Virus record (IMG/VR): IMGVR_UViG_3300025674_000205
Location: 1 to 32,065 of that record
Length of the DNA stretch: 32,065 nucleotides
Reading direction: 5' to 3' (one strand)
Origin: a virus
The notes beneath the pieces are model-generated. The model saw nothing but the letters and a program-made list of their open reading frames with translations, did no database searches and was not told the DNA's origin. The translations under genes were made by a program, and so were the position numbers. Below are positions 1 to 6,770 of this stretch, in pieces. The number at the start of each line of letters is the position of its first letter. The stretch's first letter is position 1.

Positions 1-248
1 TATCTACCGCTGTTAGCACTTAACCAATTAGCAACTTCACGATAGGAATATTGATTTACATGCTGTCTTGCTTTTTCAAGTAAGTCTAATTCAACTTTAA
101 TGGGGTCAAGAATGTCGGGGTCTTCTTCGTTTTGTTTATAGCCAAAAGGTACAGTCCTTGCAATGCGAGGTATCTGCACCCATTCGTTTTCTTCTTTAAT
201 GTCGGTTGGCTGTGGAAGTTTCCACTTGCCTACGCTTCTAGTCGTCAT
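1..248 (-). CDS. Probable terminase large subunit, N-terminal part (cut by window edge)
   Basis: The reading frame opens with ATG at 246-248 and runs off the left edge after 82 codons. It overlaps the end of the terminase small subunit gene by 11 bases. The visible part has a motif around residues 28-50 (IPRIARTVPFGYK, then an acidic stretch). A helix-turn-helix-like segment follows at 66-82 (QYSYREVANWLSANSGR). I recall this pair of motifs at the start of terminase large subunits of marine podoviruses, ahead of the ATPase domain. The Walker motifs and the nuclease domain would lie outside the window, so the call rests on the N-terminal signature and on position after TerS. It could instead be a separate small DNA-binding protein. 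Confidence 0.6.
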   Translation of the reverse strand, partial: MTTRSVGKWKLPQPTDIKEENEWVQIPRIARTVPFGYKQNEEDPDILDPIKVELDLLEKARQHVNQYSYREVANWLSANSGR

Positions 249-612
249 CTTCCACAATAGCTTTAGGTGGCATCAACATCACACCACCACTTGCCTCTAC
301 CTGCATCTTCTCTGTCTTCACCAAACCTACACGGTCAAGCAGTTCTTTGGCGGCAGACATCTTGTCACGAATGCCAAGTTCAGTTGGGTCATACAGTGCG
401 CCAGTCATAGCCATTGCAGCTTTTGGCGCATTACGTGCCATATACATTTGTGTAGCATCAAGAACTTCTTCTTTAATGCCTTTCACAATATCGTTGATGT
501 TAGATGTGTCAGAATACCCGGCCAGCTTTTTTGCTGTACCCATATCTCCACCAGCTTCATCAAACAACACGTCAAGAAACTTTTGCTGCTTCTCTGTTAA
601 TTGCCTTGCCAT
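238..612 (-). CDS. Terminase small subunit
   Basis: This 124-residue protein would recognise phage DNA and load it onto the large terminase for packaging. The N-terminus (LTEKQQKFLDVLFDEAGGD, then AKKLAGYSD at 28-36) is the helix-turn-helix type found in small terminases. The middle is helical (residues 39-70). Residues 81-104 (IRDKMSAAKELLDRVGLVKTEK) are the usual conserved block before the acidic tail (EDDD). The start is the ATG at 610-612, not an upstream one, because GGAGAG lies five bases before it and the lysozyme stop overlaps it (TAATG). It is followed directly by the probable large subunit. Confidence 0.85.
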   Translation of the reverse strand: MARQLTEKQQKFLDVLFDEAGGDMGTAKKLAGYSDTSNINDIVKGIKEEVLDATQMYMARNAPKAAMAMTGALYDPTELGIRDKMSAAKELLDRVGLVKTEKMQVEASGGVMLMPPKAIVEDDD

Positions 613-1097
613 TAAAACTCTCCATTGTGCATGGCGTTTGCCAACTTCACTGCCCGTGATTTTACCTGAACTGCCCACCTGCTGTCAAGCATTTCTTTTG
701 CTGCATTTGGGAAATCTTCTTCATGAATGGCATTCCACATTTTTTGAAACTTACACAAACGAGGGACACCCATGTTAAATGCCATATCTACCAAGATAAG
801 TTGACGTACAGAGTCTAATCTGTCCACGCAAGGGTGCGCACGTAACAGTTCATCTTCAACTATCTGCACGTCATTCTCTGCAAGATACCGGGCATCCGAT
901 TCTGTAATCCCATGCTCATAAACTGCATCTATGCTTGGGAAGTCCAGATAAGCAAGTTCCTCATCTGTAATGCCCCGGTCTTCTAGGTTCCGACCAATGC
1001 CGATTGTATCAATGCCAAGAGAGTCCTGATACACATTCAGAACCATACCCTCATGGTCAATCAGCTTTGTGATTAAGTTGCGTCTGTCATACTTCAT
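612..1097 (-). CDS. Endolysin, T4-type lysozyme (GH24)
   Basis: A muramidase of 161 residues that would cut the peptidoglycan glycan backbone at lysis. The catalytic residues match T4 lysozyme in identity and spacing: Glu16 (HEG), Asp25 (YQDSLG) and Thr31 (TIGIG), equivalent to T4 Glu11, Asp20 and Thr26. The helical domain includes LVDMAFNMGVPRLCKF at about residues 102-117. There is no signal peptide, so export would need a holin, and two membrane proteins are encoded just upstream with one- to four-base overlaps. The start overlaps the stop of the preceding gene (ATGA at 1094-1097). The family call is firm. Confidence 0.95.
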   Translation of the reverse strand: MKYDRRNLITKLIDHEGMVLNVYQDSLGIDTIGIGRNLEDRGITDEELAYLDFPSIDAVYEHGITESDARYLAENDVQIVEDELLRAHPCVDRLDSVRQLILVDMAFNMGVPRLCKFQKMWNAIHEEDFPNAAKEMLDSRWAVQVKSRAVKLANAMHNGEF

Positions 1098-1333
1098 TTG
1101 CGTGACTCCGTAATCCTATGATTAGACTGACCCGGATGTCTACCTTCATGGTTCATCCACACTGCAAATGCACCTGTCATTGCGCCAGTAACAACAGACA
1201 CTAAACCTGCTTGTGCTGCACTAGGTTCAGGCAAAGACATAAACCATTCTACGACACGCCAACTCATAAGTGTCATCACAAGCATCATAAATCTAGGAAG
1301 TAACTTCCACTCTAGGATTTTCTCTGCCGCCAT
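1094..1333 (-). CDS. Holin-like small membrane protein (two TM segments)
   Basis: A 79-residue protein with hydrophobic segments at about residues 11-32 (LLPRFMMLVMTLMSWRVVEWFM) and 43-60 (GLVSVVTGAMTGAFAVWM), and a polar tail rich in His and Arg. Small size, two membrane segments, a charged C-terminus and a four-base overlap with the lysozyme gene are the usual marks of a class II holin. Its start overlaps the previous stop (TAATG). The holin function is inferred from topology and position. The neighbour at 1333-1716 competes for the same role, so one of the two may be an antiholin or accessory protein. Confidence 0.7.
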   Translation of the reverse strand: MAAEKILEWKLLPRFMMLVMTLMSWRVVEWFMSLPEPSAAQAGLVSVVTGAMTGAFAVWMNHEGRHPGQSNHRITESRK

Positions 1334-1716
1334 TATTTTTTACCAAAGAACTTTGTGGCACTACGAACACCAAAAGAAGCAGCCACAATAACACCAAGAC
1401 TATACTGATACCACTCAGGCATTTTTTCCAGTTGGGCAAATCCGTTTTGAACAACATTCTCCATCCCCGGTATGAAGGCAAGGATAAGTGGGATGCTGAA
1501 CAAAATGGTAAGCCATTCGTCTTTCCACGAATTGGCAGACCCTTTGGCCATTTCCAAGTCCCAATCAATCTCACCAGTAGCTTTCTTTTCCATAATGACT
1601 GCTTCAGCTTTTGCTTTAGCAACCTTTGTGGCAGACTCTGCTTTCTTTTCTTCTACCTTGCCATTTAACCATGTTCCGGCTAAATCAGCTATCGGACCAA
1701 TTAGCATGTTTAACAT
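1333..1716 (-). CDS. Holin-family membrane protein with N-terminal coiled coil
   Basis: A 127-residue protein. The N-terminus (IGPIADLAGTWLNG) is followed by a charged Lys/Glu/Ala helix at about 20-48, a conserved SWKDEW block at 63-68, a membrane segment at about 69-84 (LTILFSIPLILAFIPG) and a second at about 104-118. I recognise this pattern from holin-like proteins of marine phages and gene transfer agents, but not well enough to name a subfamily. It lies in the lysis cluster directly before the second holin-like gene and the lysozyme. Stop and next start share bases (TAATG at 1331-1335). A role in membrane permeabilisation is likely but inferred. Confidence 0.65.
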   Translation of the reverse strand: MLNMLIGPIADLAGTWLNGKVEEKKAESATKVAKAKAEAVIMEKKATGEIDWDLEMAKGSANSWKDEWLTILFSIPLILAFIPGMENVVQNGFAQLEKMPEWYQYSLGVIVAASFGVRSATKFFGKK

Positions 1717-1867
1717 ATTGTATCTCTATTTCAGATTTAATAATTTCCAGTCGGTCTTCCCAACTAGGAAATGTTTCCCGAAGCAACTTAATATTATGTG
1801 CCTCTGCGAAATCGTGCAGTCTTTTTTGCAATAGATTTAGGCTGTCGTACGAATTGTCTTCCTGCAC
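1685..1867 (-). CDS. Small hypothetical protein with GTG start, overlapping both neighbours
   Basis: A 60-residue frame that starts at GTG (1865-1867), preceded by GAGAGGGA at good spacing. It overlaps the end of the upstream basic protein gene by 74 bases and the start of the downstream holin-like gene by 32. The product is amphipathic and helical (LLQKRLHDFAEAH, then SWEDRLEIIKSEIEIQYVKHANW) and resembles no family I know. The protein-like composition continues past the end of the upstream gene, which favours a real gene. A shorter form starting at TTG near codon 27 would avoid most of the overlap. Confidence 0.45.
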   Translation of the reverse strand: MQEDNSYDSLNLLQKRLHDFAEAHNIKLLRETFPSWEDRLEIIKSEIEIQYVKHANWSDS

Positions 1868-2042
1868 GTGTTCCCTCTCTCTTTGCTTTAGTTGTAGCAG
1901 AATATTCTGCGCTTGTCAAGGACTTTATTGCTTTTTCAGGCAAATACCTTTCACCTGTCTGTGCAGAGGGCTTACCTGATTTAGTACGCCACTTTTGTTT
2001 TGTCCATGCTTTAAGACTTTTTTGTGGTGAGCGAAGTGCCAT
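1794..2042 (-). CDS. Conserved small basic phage protein
   Basis: An 82-residue, strongly basic protein: KSLKAWTKQKWRTKSGKPS at 8-26, GERYLPEKAIKSLTSAEY at 30-47, and a C-terminus of Lys/Arg-rich repeats (GRQFVRQPKSIAKKTARFRR). I recognise the KSLKxWTKQKWRTKSGK...GERYLPEKA pattern as widespread in phages and of unknown function. The ATG at 2040-2042 was chosen because upstream codons in the frame overlap the previous gene and look unlike the family. It may be a virion or DNA-associated protein, as several similarly basic proteins are encoded in this operon. Confidence 0.75.
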   Translation of the reverse strand: MALRSPQKSLKAWTKQKWRTKSGKPSAQTGERYLPEKAIKSLTSAEYSATTKAKREGTRAGRQFVRQPKSIAKKTARFRRGT

Positions 2043-2047
2043 ATGTT

Positions 2048-2515
2048 TTATCCGTTTACTATAAGCCAAAGAATACCTATAAGCACTGCAGCCGCAACAA
2101 GTATAGCACCTATAATGGCAATCCACTCAAGAAACTTTTTACGTTTTTCTCTTTGCTTGTAAAGAGTCTCTTGTCTTTCCGTGCGAATCTTACCTTCCAT
2201 TCGGATAAGTTCTTCCCACGTTCCTGATTTGCATGTATACTGAATAAGCTGGCGTAACTGGTCACGCTGCTCTTGCAGCTTACGTTTATTCATTACAATC
2301 TCAAGTGCTTCTTGCTCAACTGATTTACCAGCAAATAGCTTCTTAAAGATAGGCGGGTTCTTTGCTTCCTTTTCCGCTTGCTCTATATCTGATAGCGCAC
2401 CCATCCATCTTGACAGGTCACTTACCATAGACTCAATATCGCGGCCTACTTGAAATCCCTTTTTCAATGCACCAAAGGCCGCAGAAGCGGCAGCCATTGC
2501 ACTCATGGGGTCCAT
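2048..2515 (-). CDS. Conserved phage protein with coiled coil and C-terminal membrane anchor
   Basis: A 155-residue protein opening with an Ala-rich helix (MSAMAAASAAFGALKKGF), then a charged region with predicted coiled coil (about 70-125, including KRKLQEQRDQLRQLI). It ends in one hydrophobic segment (FLEWIAIIGAILVAAAVLIGILWLIV) followed by two residues. The positive cluster KQREKRKK just before the segment suggests the bulk stays in the cytoplasm, a tail-anchored topology. Similar proteins occur in the virion and lysis region of marine phages without assigned function. The anchor is at the wrong end for a canonical inner-membrane spanin. AGG ten bases upstream is the only ribosome-binding signal. 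Confidence 0.7.
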   Translation of the reverse strand: MDPMSAMAAASAAFGALKKGFQVGRDIESMVSDLSRWMGALSDIEQAEKEAKNPPIFKKLFAGKSVEQEALEIVMNKRKLQEQRDQLRQLIQYTCKSGTWEELIRMEGKIRTERQETLYKQREKRKKFLEWIAIIGAILVAAAVLIGILWLIVNG

Positions 2516-2516
2516 T

Positions 2517-2744
2517 TTAATATACCTTTACGCTGTTGGGGTCTATGAGTTTAGGTATACAGTATACTGTTGCTCTGTCTCTTCCGTCTATTGCATCTAA
2601 ACTTGTATGTGTTCCATACCTCTTTGCTATTTCTGCTGCGAAAAAATTGCACTCCGTAATGGACCGAAAGTACATATCATTACTTACTAGATTTCTGTCG
2701 TCTCTTATGCCAAGATATACGAGAAGCAAAAAGACGTGTTCCAT
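2517..2744 (-). CDS. Small hypothetical protein with hydrophobic N-terminus
   Basis: A 75-residue protein. The first 12 residues (MEHVFLLLVYLG) are hydrophobic and could act as a short membrane anchor. The rest has two cysteines and a conserved-looking core (NDMYFRSITECNFFAAEIAKRYG) and ends in CIPKLIDPNSVKVY. Comparable short proteins (hydrophobic start, xYFxxxxxCxxFA, terminal CxP) are common in marine phage late operons. The gene at 6573-6770 has the same layout. Function unknown. The stop lies two bases before the next gene. Confidence 0.6.
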   Translation of the reverse strand: MEHVFLLLVYLGIRDDRNLVSNDMYFRSITECNFFAAEIAKRYGTHTSLDAIDGRDRATVYCIPKLIDPNSVKVY

Positions 2745-2798
2745 TGTTTGTTTTCTTTCGCGTCTGTCGCCATCTCATGCGTCTTGCTTCAGCTAGTC

Positions 2799-3158
2799 TC
2801 ACTTATAGCCGCCACCTGCAGCTTTGTATTCTCGTGCCAGCATCTGTGCCTTACGTGCTGACCACTGACCGGGCTTACCACCTTTGCTGCCAGCCTTAAT
2901 CTTTTCAAACAACCGCTTTCTCATTGTGGGCTTAGTGTAATTGCCAGCTTCATTAACTCTACTTTTGCTCTTCGTTTTAGACTTCGCCTTGCTGCCAGCT
3001 TTTCCAACTGACCCACCCGCCTTGAGTTTTTGTTTTTTCGCCACGCCTTTAATTGTTCCTTTGTTGGCTGCTGCATAGAACACGTCCTCGCCTTTATCTG
3101 CACCATACTGCTTTTTCATAGCAGCTTTAATCTTAGTACCTTTTTTTGTGAGGGGCAT
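2799..3158 (-). CDS. Lysine-rich conserved phage protein
   Basis: A 119-residue, very basic protein in three parts. Residues 1-39 (MPLTKKGTKIKAAMKKQYGA, then GEDVFYAAANKGTIKGV) form a module often seen at the start of small marine phage proteins. Residues 40-68 are a low-complexity Lys/Ser/Gly linker. Residues 69-119 (AGNYTKPTMRKRLFEKIKAG, then PGQWSARKAQMLAREYKAAGGGYK) are a conserved C-terminal module. The two modules occur separately in other phages, so this looks like a natural fusion. A DNA-binding or capsid-internal role is plausible from charge alone. It sits between structural protein genes in a leftward late operon. Confidence 0.75.
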   Translation of the reverse strand: MPLTKKGTKIKAAMKKQYGADKGEDVFYAAANKGTIKGVAKKQKLKAGGSVGKAGSKAKSKTKSKSRVNEAGNYTKPTMRKRLFEKIKAGSKGGKPGQWSARKAQMLAREYKAAGGGYK

Positions 3159-3173
3159 ATCTCCTATCTCCTG

Positions 3174-3509
3174 TTACGTGCGGGTTCCAATGAACGTCTC
3201 TTCAACATTAAAGACAACAGTCACTGCGCTATTTGCACTAGCAAGCCCACGAAACTTGTCAGCTTTATACAAATACAAACTGTCTGTAATCTGTAGCAGA
3301 CTATTAGCTGGCAAACTAACTGTTTCAGCTAATGTGTAATATGTTGTGTTCTGACTGTTGTACCAATCAAGACTAAATGTAACAGCACTACTTGAAGCAT
3401 TGTTAATGTAAATGCTTTTAATTGTGCTTTCATAATTAGCAGGTACAGTATACAAGTCTGCATTACTTGTAGTGAGTTCTATGCCAACGGTGCGATTTTT
3501 AGTTGTCAT
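3174..3509 (-). CDS. Probable virion protein, small beta-rich
   Basis: A 111-residue protein with alternating hydrophobic and polar residues and many Thr, Ser, Asn and aromatic residues, typical of a beta sandwich (TVGIELTTSNADLYTVPANY, then SAVTFSLDWYN and LLQITDSLYLYKADKF). GGAG lies ten bases before the ATG. It follows the 416-residue structural protein by one base and is probably made with it. Small proteins of this type accompany tail or capsid decoration genes in marine phages. The exact location in the virion is not known. Confidence 0.65.
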   Translation of the reverse strand: MTTKNRTVGIELTTSNADLYTVPANYESTIKSIYINNASSSAVTFSLDWYNSQNTTYYTLAETVSLPANSLLQITDSLYLYKADKFRGLASANSAVTVVFNVEETFIGTRT

Positions 3510-3510
3510 G

Positions 3511-4761
3511 TTACACTCCGTTGGTCAAATCATAAAAGATAAGTGAGCCAATAGCTGAACCTGAAGGTGTACCTGTTACGGCAGTACGAATACCAACCGT
3601 CATAATGTCGCTTGTGCCACCTATTGTTCTACCAAGCTGCAAACTAAACTTGTAACCTGTTGGTGCGTCAACACCACTACCAGCCTGTACAGTATTTGTA
3701 ATATAGTCTAACTGCACAACTTCACCACCTGTCATCGCGGTAGCACTTACATCATAATCCACATTGGTAAATGCGCTGGTATCCCAAGATGGGCTTGTTA
3801 ATGTGGCATTACGAACAAGTGTTATAATGTAATCTTGTCCAGTAGTAGGCAAGACTTTAACAATTTGTGGAAGTACAACAGCATCAAGAGAACCGCTATT
3901 CAAACGGACGGATACTAAAGGTAAAGTTGTTAGGCCTATACTTGAAAGCGTACTAGTTCGTTGTGCAGCCAATTCGTTTACATCTTGTTGATAACCGCCT
4001 TCACTTATGACTGTACTACAAATTTGTTTCATTGTAGCAGCAGAACTAATAGTATCTGTTGCGGTAATCTCGTAACGTATCGGCAGGATAGCTGTCTTCA
4101 TATAGACTGAAGTCAAGTTATTAGCGTTGTGAAACTTGTGGCAGATTACGTTCTGCCCATCAATTACAAAGCCTACACGTACTGTACCTACACCAAGCCA
4201 CTCATAGTCAATCAAAAGAATCTGTGTCTTTGTTTCATCCAGTGTGTATCCACTAGGGCCAGTACCATCCAGTTTATCTACATTCCAGTTAGCCTGTGTC
4301 ACATATCGTGCGTCACTTGCACTGCCGCTTGTTGATGTACGAATTACAAAACGTAAATCTGTTTCATTCTGTTCAAAGTAGACACCATCATCAAAACCAA
4401 AGTAACCTACACGTTGGCGTAGATTAGCCTGTGATGCAGCCATTGTAAAGGTAGCAAGGGTAAGCAGCGACTTTCCCGGCTGGTATGGAAATACACGTTT
4501 TGTTTGCCGTATGACTTCACCAGTAGCTGTACCCACCGTCATAGAGTTGCTGCTCTCGTCAGATAAATGAGCAAATACTCCACTGCCTGTTGAACTGGTA
4601 TCAAACTGTGGGTCAGCTTGAAAACGGTTCTGACTATCAAACAGAGTATAGGGCTGACTTATACGCAGTCTACCAAACGCATCAACTGTGTGGTCAGCAA
4701 ATGCAACATCATTACCAATAGTACCAAAGACAACTTTTTCTGGATAGCTTGTTATGCTCAT
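3511..4761 (-). CDS. Virion structural protein (conserved in marine phages)
   Basis: A 416-residue protein with a conserved N-terminal signature AFGRLRISQPYTLFDSQ (28-44), which I recognise from virion proteins of many marine myo- and podoviruses. The rest is beta-rich with strand-like repeats and no enzyme motifs; for example YFEQNETDLRFVIRTSTSG lies in a segment that resembles a lectin-like or fibre domain. It is the largest protein of the left late operon and lies among small decoration-type genes, which fits a fibre, spike or head-decoration protein. Its ATG overlaps the stop of the gene upstream (TAATG). Virion location is known only by homology, and receptor binding is only a possibility. 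Confidence 0.75.
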   Translation of the reverse strand: MSITSYPEKVVFGTIGNDVAFADHTVDAFGRLRISQPYTLFDSQNRFQADPQFDTSSTGSGVFAHLSDESSNSMTVGTATGEVIRQTKRVFPYQPGKSLLTLATFTMAASQANLRQRVGYFGFDDGVYFEQNETDLRFVIRTSTSGSASDARYVTQANWNVDKLDGTGPSGYTLDETKTQILLIDYEWLGVGTVRVGFVIDGQNVICHKFHNANNLTSVYMKTAILPIRYEITATDTISSAATMKQICSTVISEGGYQQDVNELAAQRTSTLSSIGLTTLPLVSVRLNSGSLDAVVLPQIVKVLPTTGQDYIITLVRNATLTSPSWDTSAFTNVDYDVSATAMTGGEVVQLDYITNTVQAGSGVDAPTGYKFSLQLGRTIGGTSDIMTVGIRTAVTGTPSGSAIGSLIFYDLTNGV

Positions 4762-4868
4762 TTATTATTCCAGTCCAGCACCTTTTTGTGCAGCCTATGA
4801 AGGTAGGCATTTACTTTGCCAAATGGCTTGGCGGCATACAGGATGCCCCAACCTAAATATCTAACCAA
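4758..4868 (-). CDS. Small hypothetical protein, TTG start or frameshift product
   Basis: A 36-residue frame reading (M)VRYLGWGILYAAKPFG, then KVNAYLHRLHKKVLDWNNK. It has a hydrophobic start and a Lys/His-rich amphipathic helix, and it looks like a real protein. The only in-frame ATG in this frame is far upstream (4980-4982), and the codons between are the shadow of the basic 38-residue gene. The likely initiation is a TTG at 4866-4868 overlapping that gene's stop codon by translational coupling. The alternative is a +1 frameshift that fuses the two. The stop overlaps the next ATG (TAATG). Confidence 0.45.
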   Translation of the reverse strand: MVRYLGWGILYAAKPFGKVNAYLHRLHKKVLDWNNK

Positions 4869-4977
4869 AATAGGTTTTAGGTTTGTTACGCTTATTGATA
4901 TTCTTTTTATGCCTACCCGGTCTGCGAATCCGCTTTTTAAATTCACGAGAAACTGAACCGATACCTTGTCGCGCCAT
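4861..4977 (-). CDS. Very short basic conserved phage protein (38 aa)
   Basis: The ATG at 4975-4977 opens a 38-codon frame: MARQGIGSVSREFKKRIRRP, then GRHKKNINKRNKPKTYFG, then TAG. About 40% of the residues are Lys or Arg. I recognise this as the marine phage small protein type with a basic core RRPGRHxKNxNKxxKPKxYFGQGR. Here the usual final QGR is missing and the stop comes right after FG. A longer frame from an ATG three bases upstream covers the same bases but has shadow-like composition. Function unknown; the charge suggests nucleic acid or capsid binding. Confidence 0.7.
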   Translation of the reverse strand: MARQGIGSVSREFKKRIRRPGRHKKNINKRNKPKTYFG

Positions 4978-4992
4978 GACATGCTATTTCCT

Positions 4993-5382
4993 TTATTTTT
5001 TCTTTGCGTAGCCGCCCATAGCCATGTAACCCATTTTATTACGTACAGGCGTAGGCAACTTTTTTAAACCTTTATTTCCAGCAGGTACAGATTTTAATAC
5101 CATACCACCACCAGCCATTTTCTGTGTAGACTTTTGTGTAGGCTTCATAGATGCCCCACAGTTAGCGTAGCCGCCCTTGTTATATTTTTGTGCATATCCA
5201 CCTTTTGCTTTACGCTTTGGACGAGGCAGAGGAGTAGCAATAGTAACTGAAATACCTGCAGGGGTTTTATCTCTTTCTGTTACTCTACCATATTTCTCCA
5301 AAACTTTTTTAGCATCCTTGCGTTCCTGCACGGTATACTCTTTTGGATTGTCTATAATCTTCATTGCTTCAGATGGGGTCAT
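4993..5382 (-). CDS. Basic Gly/Tyr-repeat phage protein
   Basis: A 129-residue protein. The N-terminal 40 residues are helical and charged (PSEAMKIIDNPKEYTVQERK). The rest is low complexity with GGYA motifs at 61-64, 70-73 and 123-126, a CGAS block at 75-78, a GGGM at 91-94 and a C-terminal MGGYAKKK. KGGYA/KGGM repeat proteins like this are common in virion regions of marine phages, usually in several copies. The next gene also ends in a KGGM segment. The repeats are rich in Lys and could be disordered. Function not established. Confidence 0.7.
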   Translation of the reverse strand: MTPSEAMKIIDNPKEYTVQERKDAKKVLEKYGRVTERDKTPAGISVTIATPLPRPKRKAKGGYAQKYNKGGYANCGASMKPTQKSTQKMAGGGMVLKSVPAGNKGLKKLPTPVRNKMGYMAMGGYAKKK

Positions 5383-5393
5383 CTTTAGTTCTC

Positions 5394-6227
5394 CTATTTA
5401 TTTTTCCGGCGGTCATTGACACCCAAAAGCATACCGCCTTTGCGATAGTCCATAGACCCCTTATTATTTTTAGTGGCATACATACCTTTTGCAGCTTTAC
5501 CTGCTTTTTTGTTTAGATAATCACGCAGAGACAAACCAGACTTCTCCAGTTCTTCTTTTGTAACTGCCGCACGTTTTTGGCCCTGCTTATTAATGAAGTA
5601 GTCTTTGCCCATACGCTTTGCTTCAGCAATGGTGCGTGGTTCAAATGCATCTGTGCTTTCTTTTGCTTTAGCCCGTTCTGACAAAACAGGACCACCGCCC
5701 TGTGCCTTTGACTTTGCAGCCAAACTCTCTTGCCGCTGAGTTACTACCTCTGCACGTGACCGACCACCCTGTGACTGTGAACGATTGTTCTGCTTTTTCT
5801 TTGCAAGGCGACTTGGGTCCATACCACGAGGCTCTAGCTTTTTATCTTTCTTTGCTTTGATTGCTGCGTCAATACCGGACAAAACTGCAGATGCAGTTGC
5901 ACCACCAGACAGTGCTGTTACTGCACGAGAAGCCATGCTAGGTTTCTTTTTTGGTGCGGCACGTTTCTCTCCCTTCAACTCTGGTCCTTTAGATGAACGA
6001 GGAGTAACGCCTGTATCCTTTTTTGCACGAAGCACATTCTTCTCTACTGCAGCACGTCCCTGTGAAGAACTGCCTGTAGGAAGTTTCTGCGTAGTCTTGC
6101 TGATGCTACGCTGTGCTACTTTACCACCAATTTGTTTTGCTGCTTTCTGTGCAGCTTGTTTTGTAGCAAAACGTGCTACTGCTCTACCAGCAGCTGTCAA
6201 TACTACAAATGCCATAGGTAATGCCAT
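5394..6227 (-). CDS. Large basic low-complexity phage protein
   Basis: A 277-residue, strongly basic protein. The N-terminus (MALPMAFVVLTAAGRAVARF) is hydrophobic, followed by Ala/Lys-rich helix and long Ser/Lys/Arg/Gln-rich probably disordered regions (about 45-185). The C-terminal part is more ordered (RTIAEAKRMGKDYFINKQGQ at about 198-217, then KEELEKSGLSLRDYLNKKAG). It ends in a KGMYA and RKGGM repeat like the protein encoded downstream. Possible roles are a packaged DNA-binding protein or a scaffold, by composition only. A good ribosome-binding site (AAGGAGAATTTAAA before ATG) marks the start. Confidence 0.65.
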   Translation of the reverse strand: MALPMAFVVLTAAGRAVARFATKQAAQKAAKQIGGKVAQRSISKTTQKLPTGSSSQGRAAVEKNVLRAKKDTGVTPRSSKGPELKGEKRAAPKKKPSMASRAVTALSGGATASAVLSGIDAAIKAKKDKKLEPRGMDPSRLAKKKQNNRSQSQGGRSRAEVVTQRQESLAAKSKAQGGGPVLSERAKAKESTDAFEPRTIAEAKRMGKDYFINKQGQKRAAVTKEELEKSGLSLRDYLNKKAGKAAKGMYATKNNKGSMDYRKGGMLLGVNDRRKNK

Positions 6228-6239
6228 TTTAAATTCTCC

Positions 6240-6533
6240 TTACCATTTCACTTTATGTGACCAGTATTTTGCTGACAGCTTACTAGTCGGTTTACCTTGC
6301 GCATTATGTCTTGCATAATACGACTTCTTACGTGCCTTATCCTTCGCTGTGGTAGGATTCTTGCCAGCACCCTGCACACCTTGCTGCCCAAAGCGAATGA
6401 ACTTATATGTATCACCCTCTTTGGCCATCACTGCATGTGATTTCTTTGGATGCTTTGGAGTACGCTTGGGTTTGTTTACACCTGCCAAGCCTTCCTCTTT
6501 CATTTTATTTGCTACTCGTGTGGGTATAGCCAT
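6240..6533 (-). CDS. Conserved small basic phage protein (RFGQQGVxGAGKN type)
   Basis: A 97-residue, basic protein. Residues 32-70 (SHAVMAKEGDTYKFIRFGQQ, then GVQGAGKNPTTAKDKARKKS) and the C-terminus SKLSAKYWSHKVKW match a family I have seen in many cyanophage and other marine phage genomes, usually near structural genes. No catalytic motif is visible. The abundance of Lys and Arg and the Gly-rich RFGQQGVQGAGKN turn suggest nucleic acid or phosphate contact, but this is inference. It is one of a run of small basic proteins in this operon. Confidence 0.75.
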   Translation of the reverse strand: MAIPTRVANKMKEEGLAGVNKPKRTPKHPKKSHAVMAKEGDTYKFIRFGQQGVQGAGKNPTTAKDKARKKSYYARHNAQGKPTSKLSAKYWSHKVKW

Positions 6534-6572
6534 GATGTCACCTAGATGTAATAGCTATGTTCTTTATACCGA

Positions 6573-6770
6573 TTAAATGCCTTGTTGCGGCTGGCACGTA
6601 AACTGCGCCGTGTATGGAAACGGTATAGTGTTTTTAATTTGCTCAAATATCTCATATGCTCGTCTTTCGCAGTCATTAAAAGTATAACCAATCTCACGTG
6701 TATCTTCAAAGAAAGTACACATTGTGGGATTGTATAGGCTACAGATTATCAGAATCGTTTTCAGACCCAT
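6573..6770 (-). CDS. Small hypothetical protein, possible signal sequence
   Basis: A 65-residue protein with a hydrophobic N-terminus (MGLKTILIICSLYNPTMC) carrying two cysteines, then a charged helix with another cysteine (FNDCERRAYEIFEQIKN) and a C-terminal CQPQQ. It may be exported or membrane-anchored. The layout is like the gene at 2517-2744 and like small marine phage proteins of the form (hydrophobic)-C-(helix)-C. It overlaps the preceding gene by 32 bases. Function unknown. Confidence 0.6.
   Translation of the reverse strand: MGLKTILIICSLYNPTMCTFFEDTREIGYTFNDCERRAYEIFEQIKNTIPFPYTAQFTCQPQQGI

Noticed and set aside
238-678. Longer start for the terminase small subunit at 678
   Set aside because: The extra 22 codons overlap the lysozyme gene and have no ribosome-binding site; the ATG at 612 has GGAGAG.
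4869-4982. N-terminal part of the 74-codon frame 4758-4982
   Set aside because: Its residues are the out-of-frame reading of the conserved basic 38-aa gene; only the part after 4868 looks coding.
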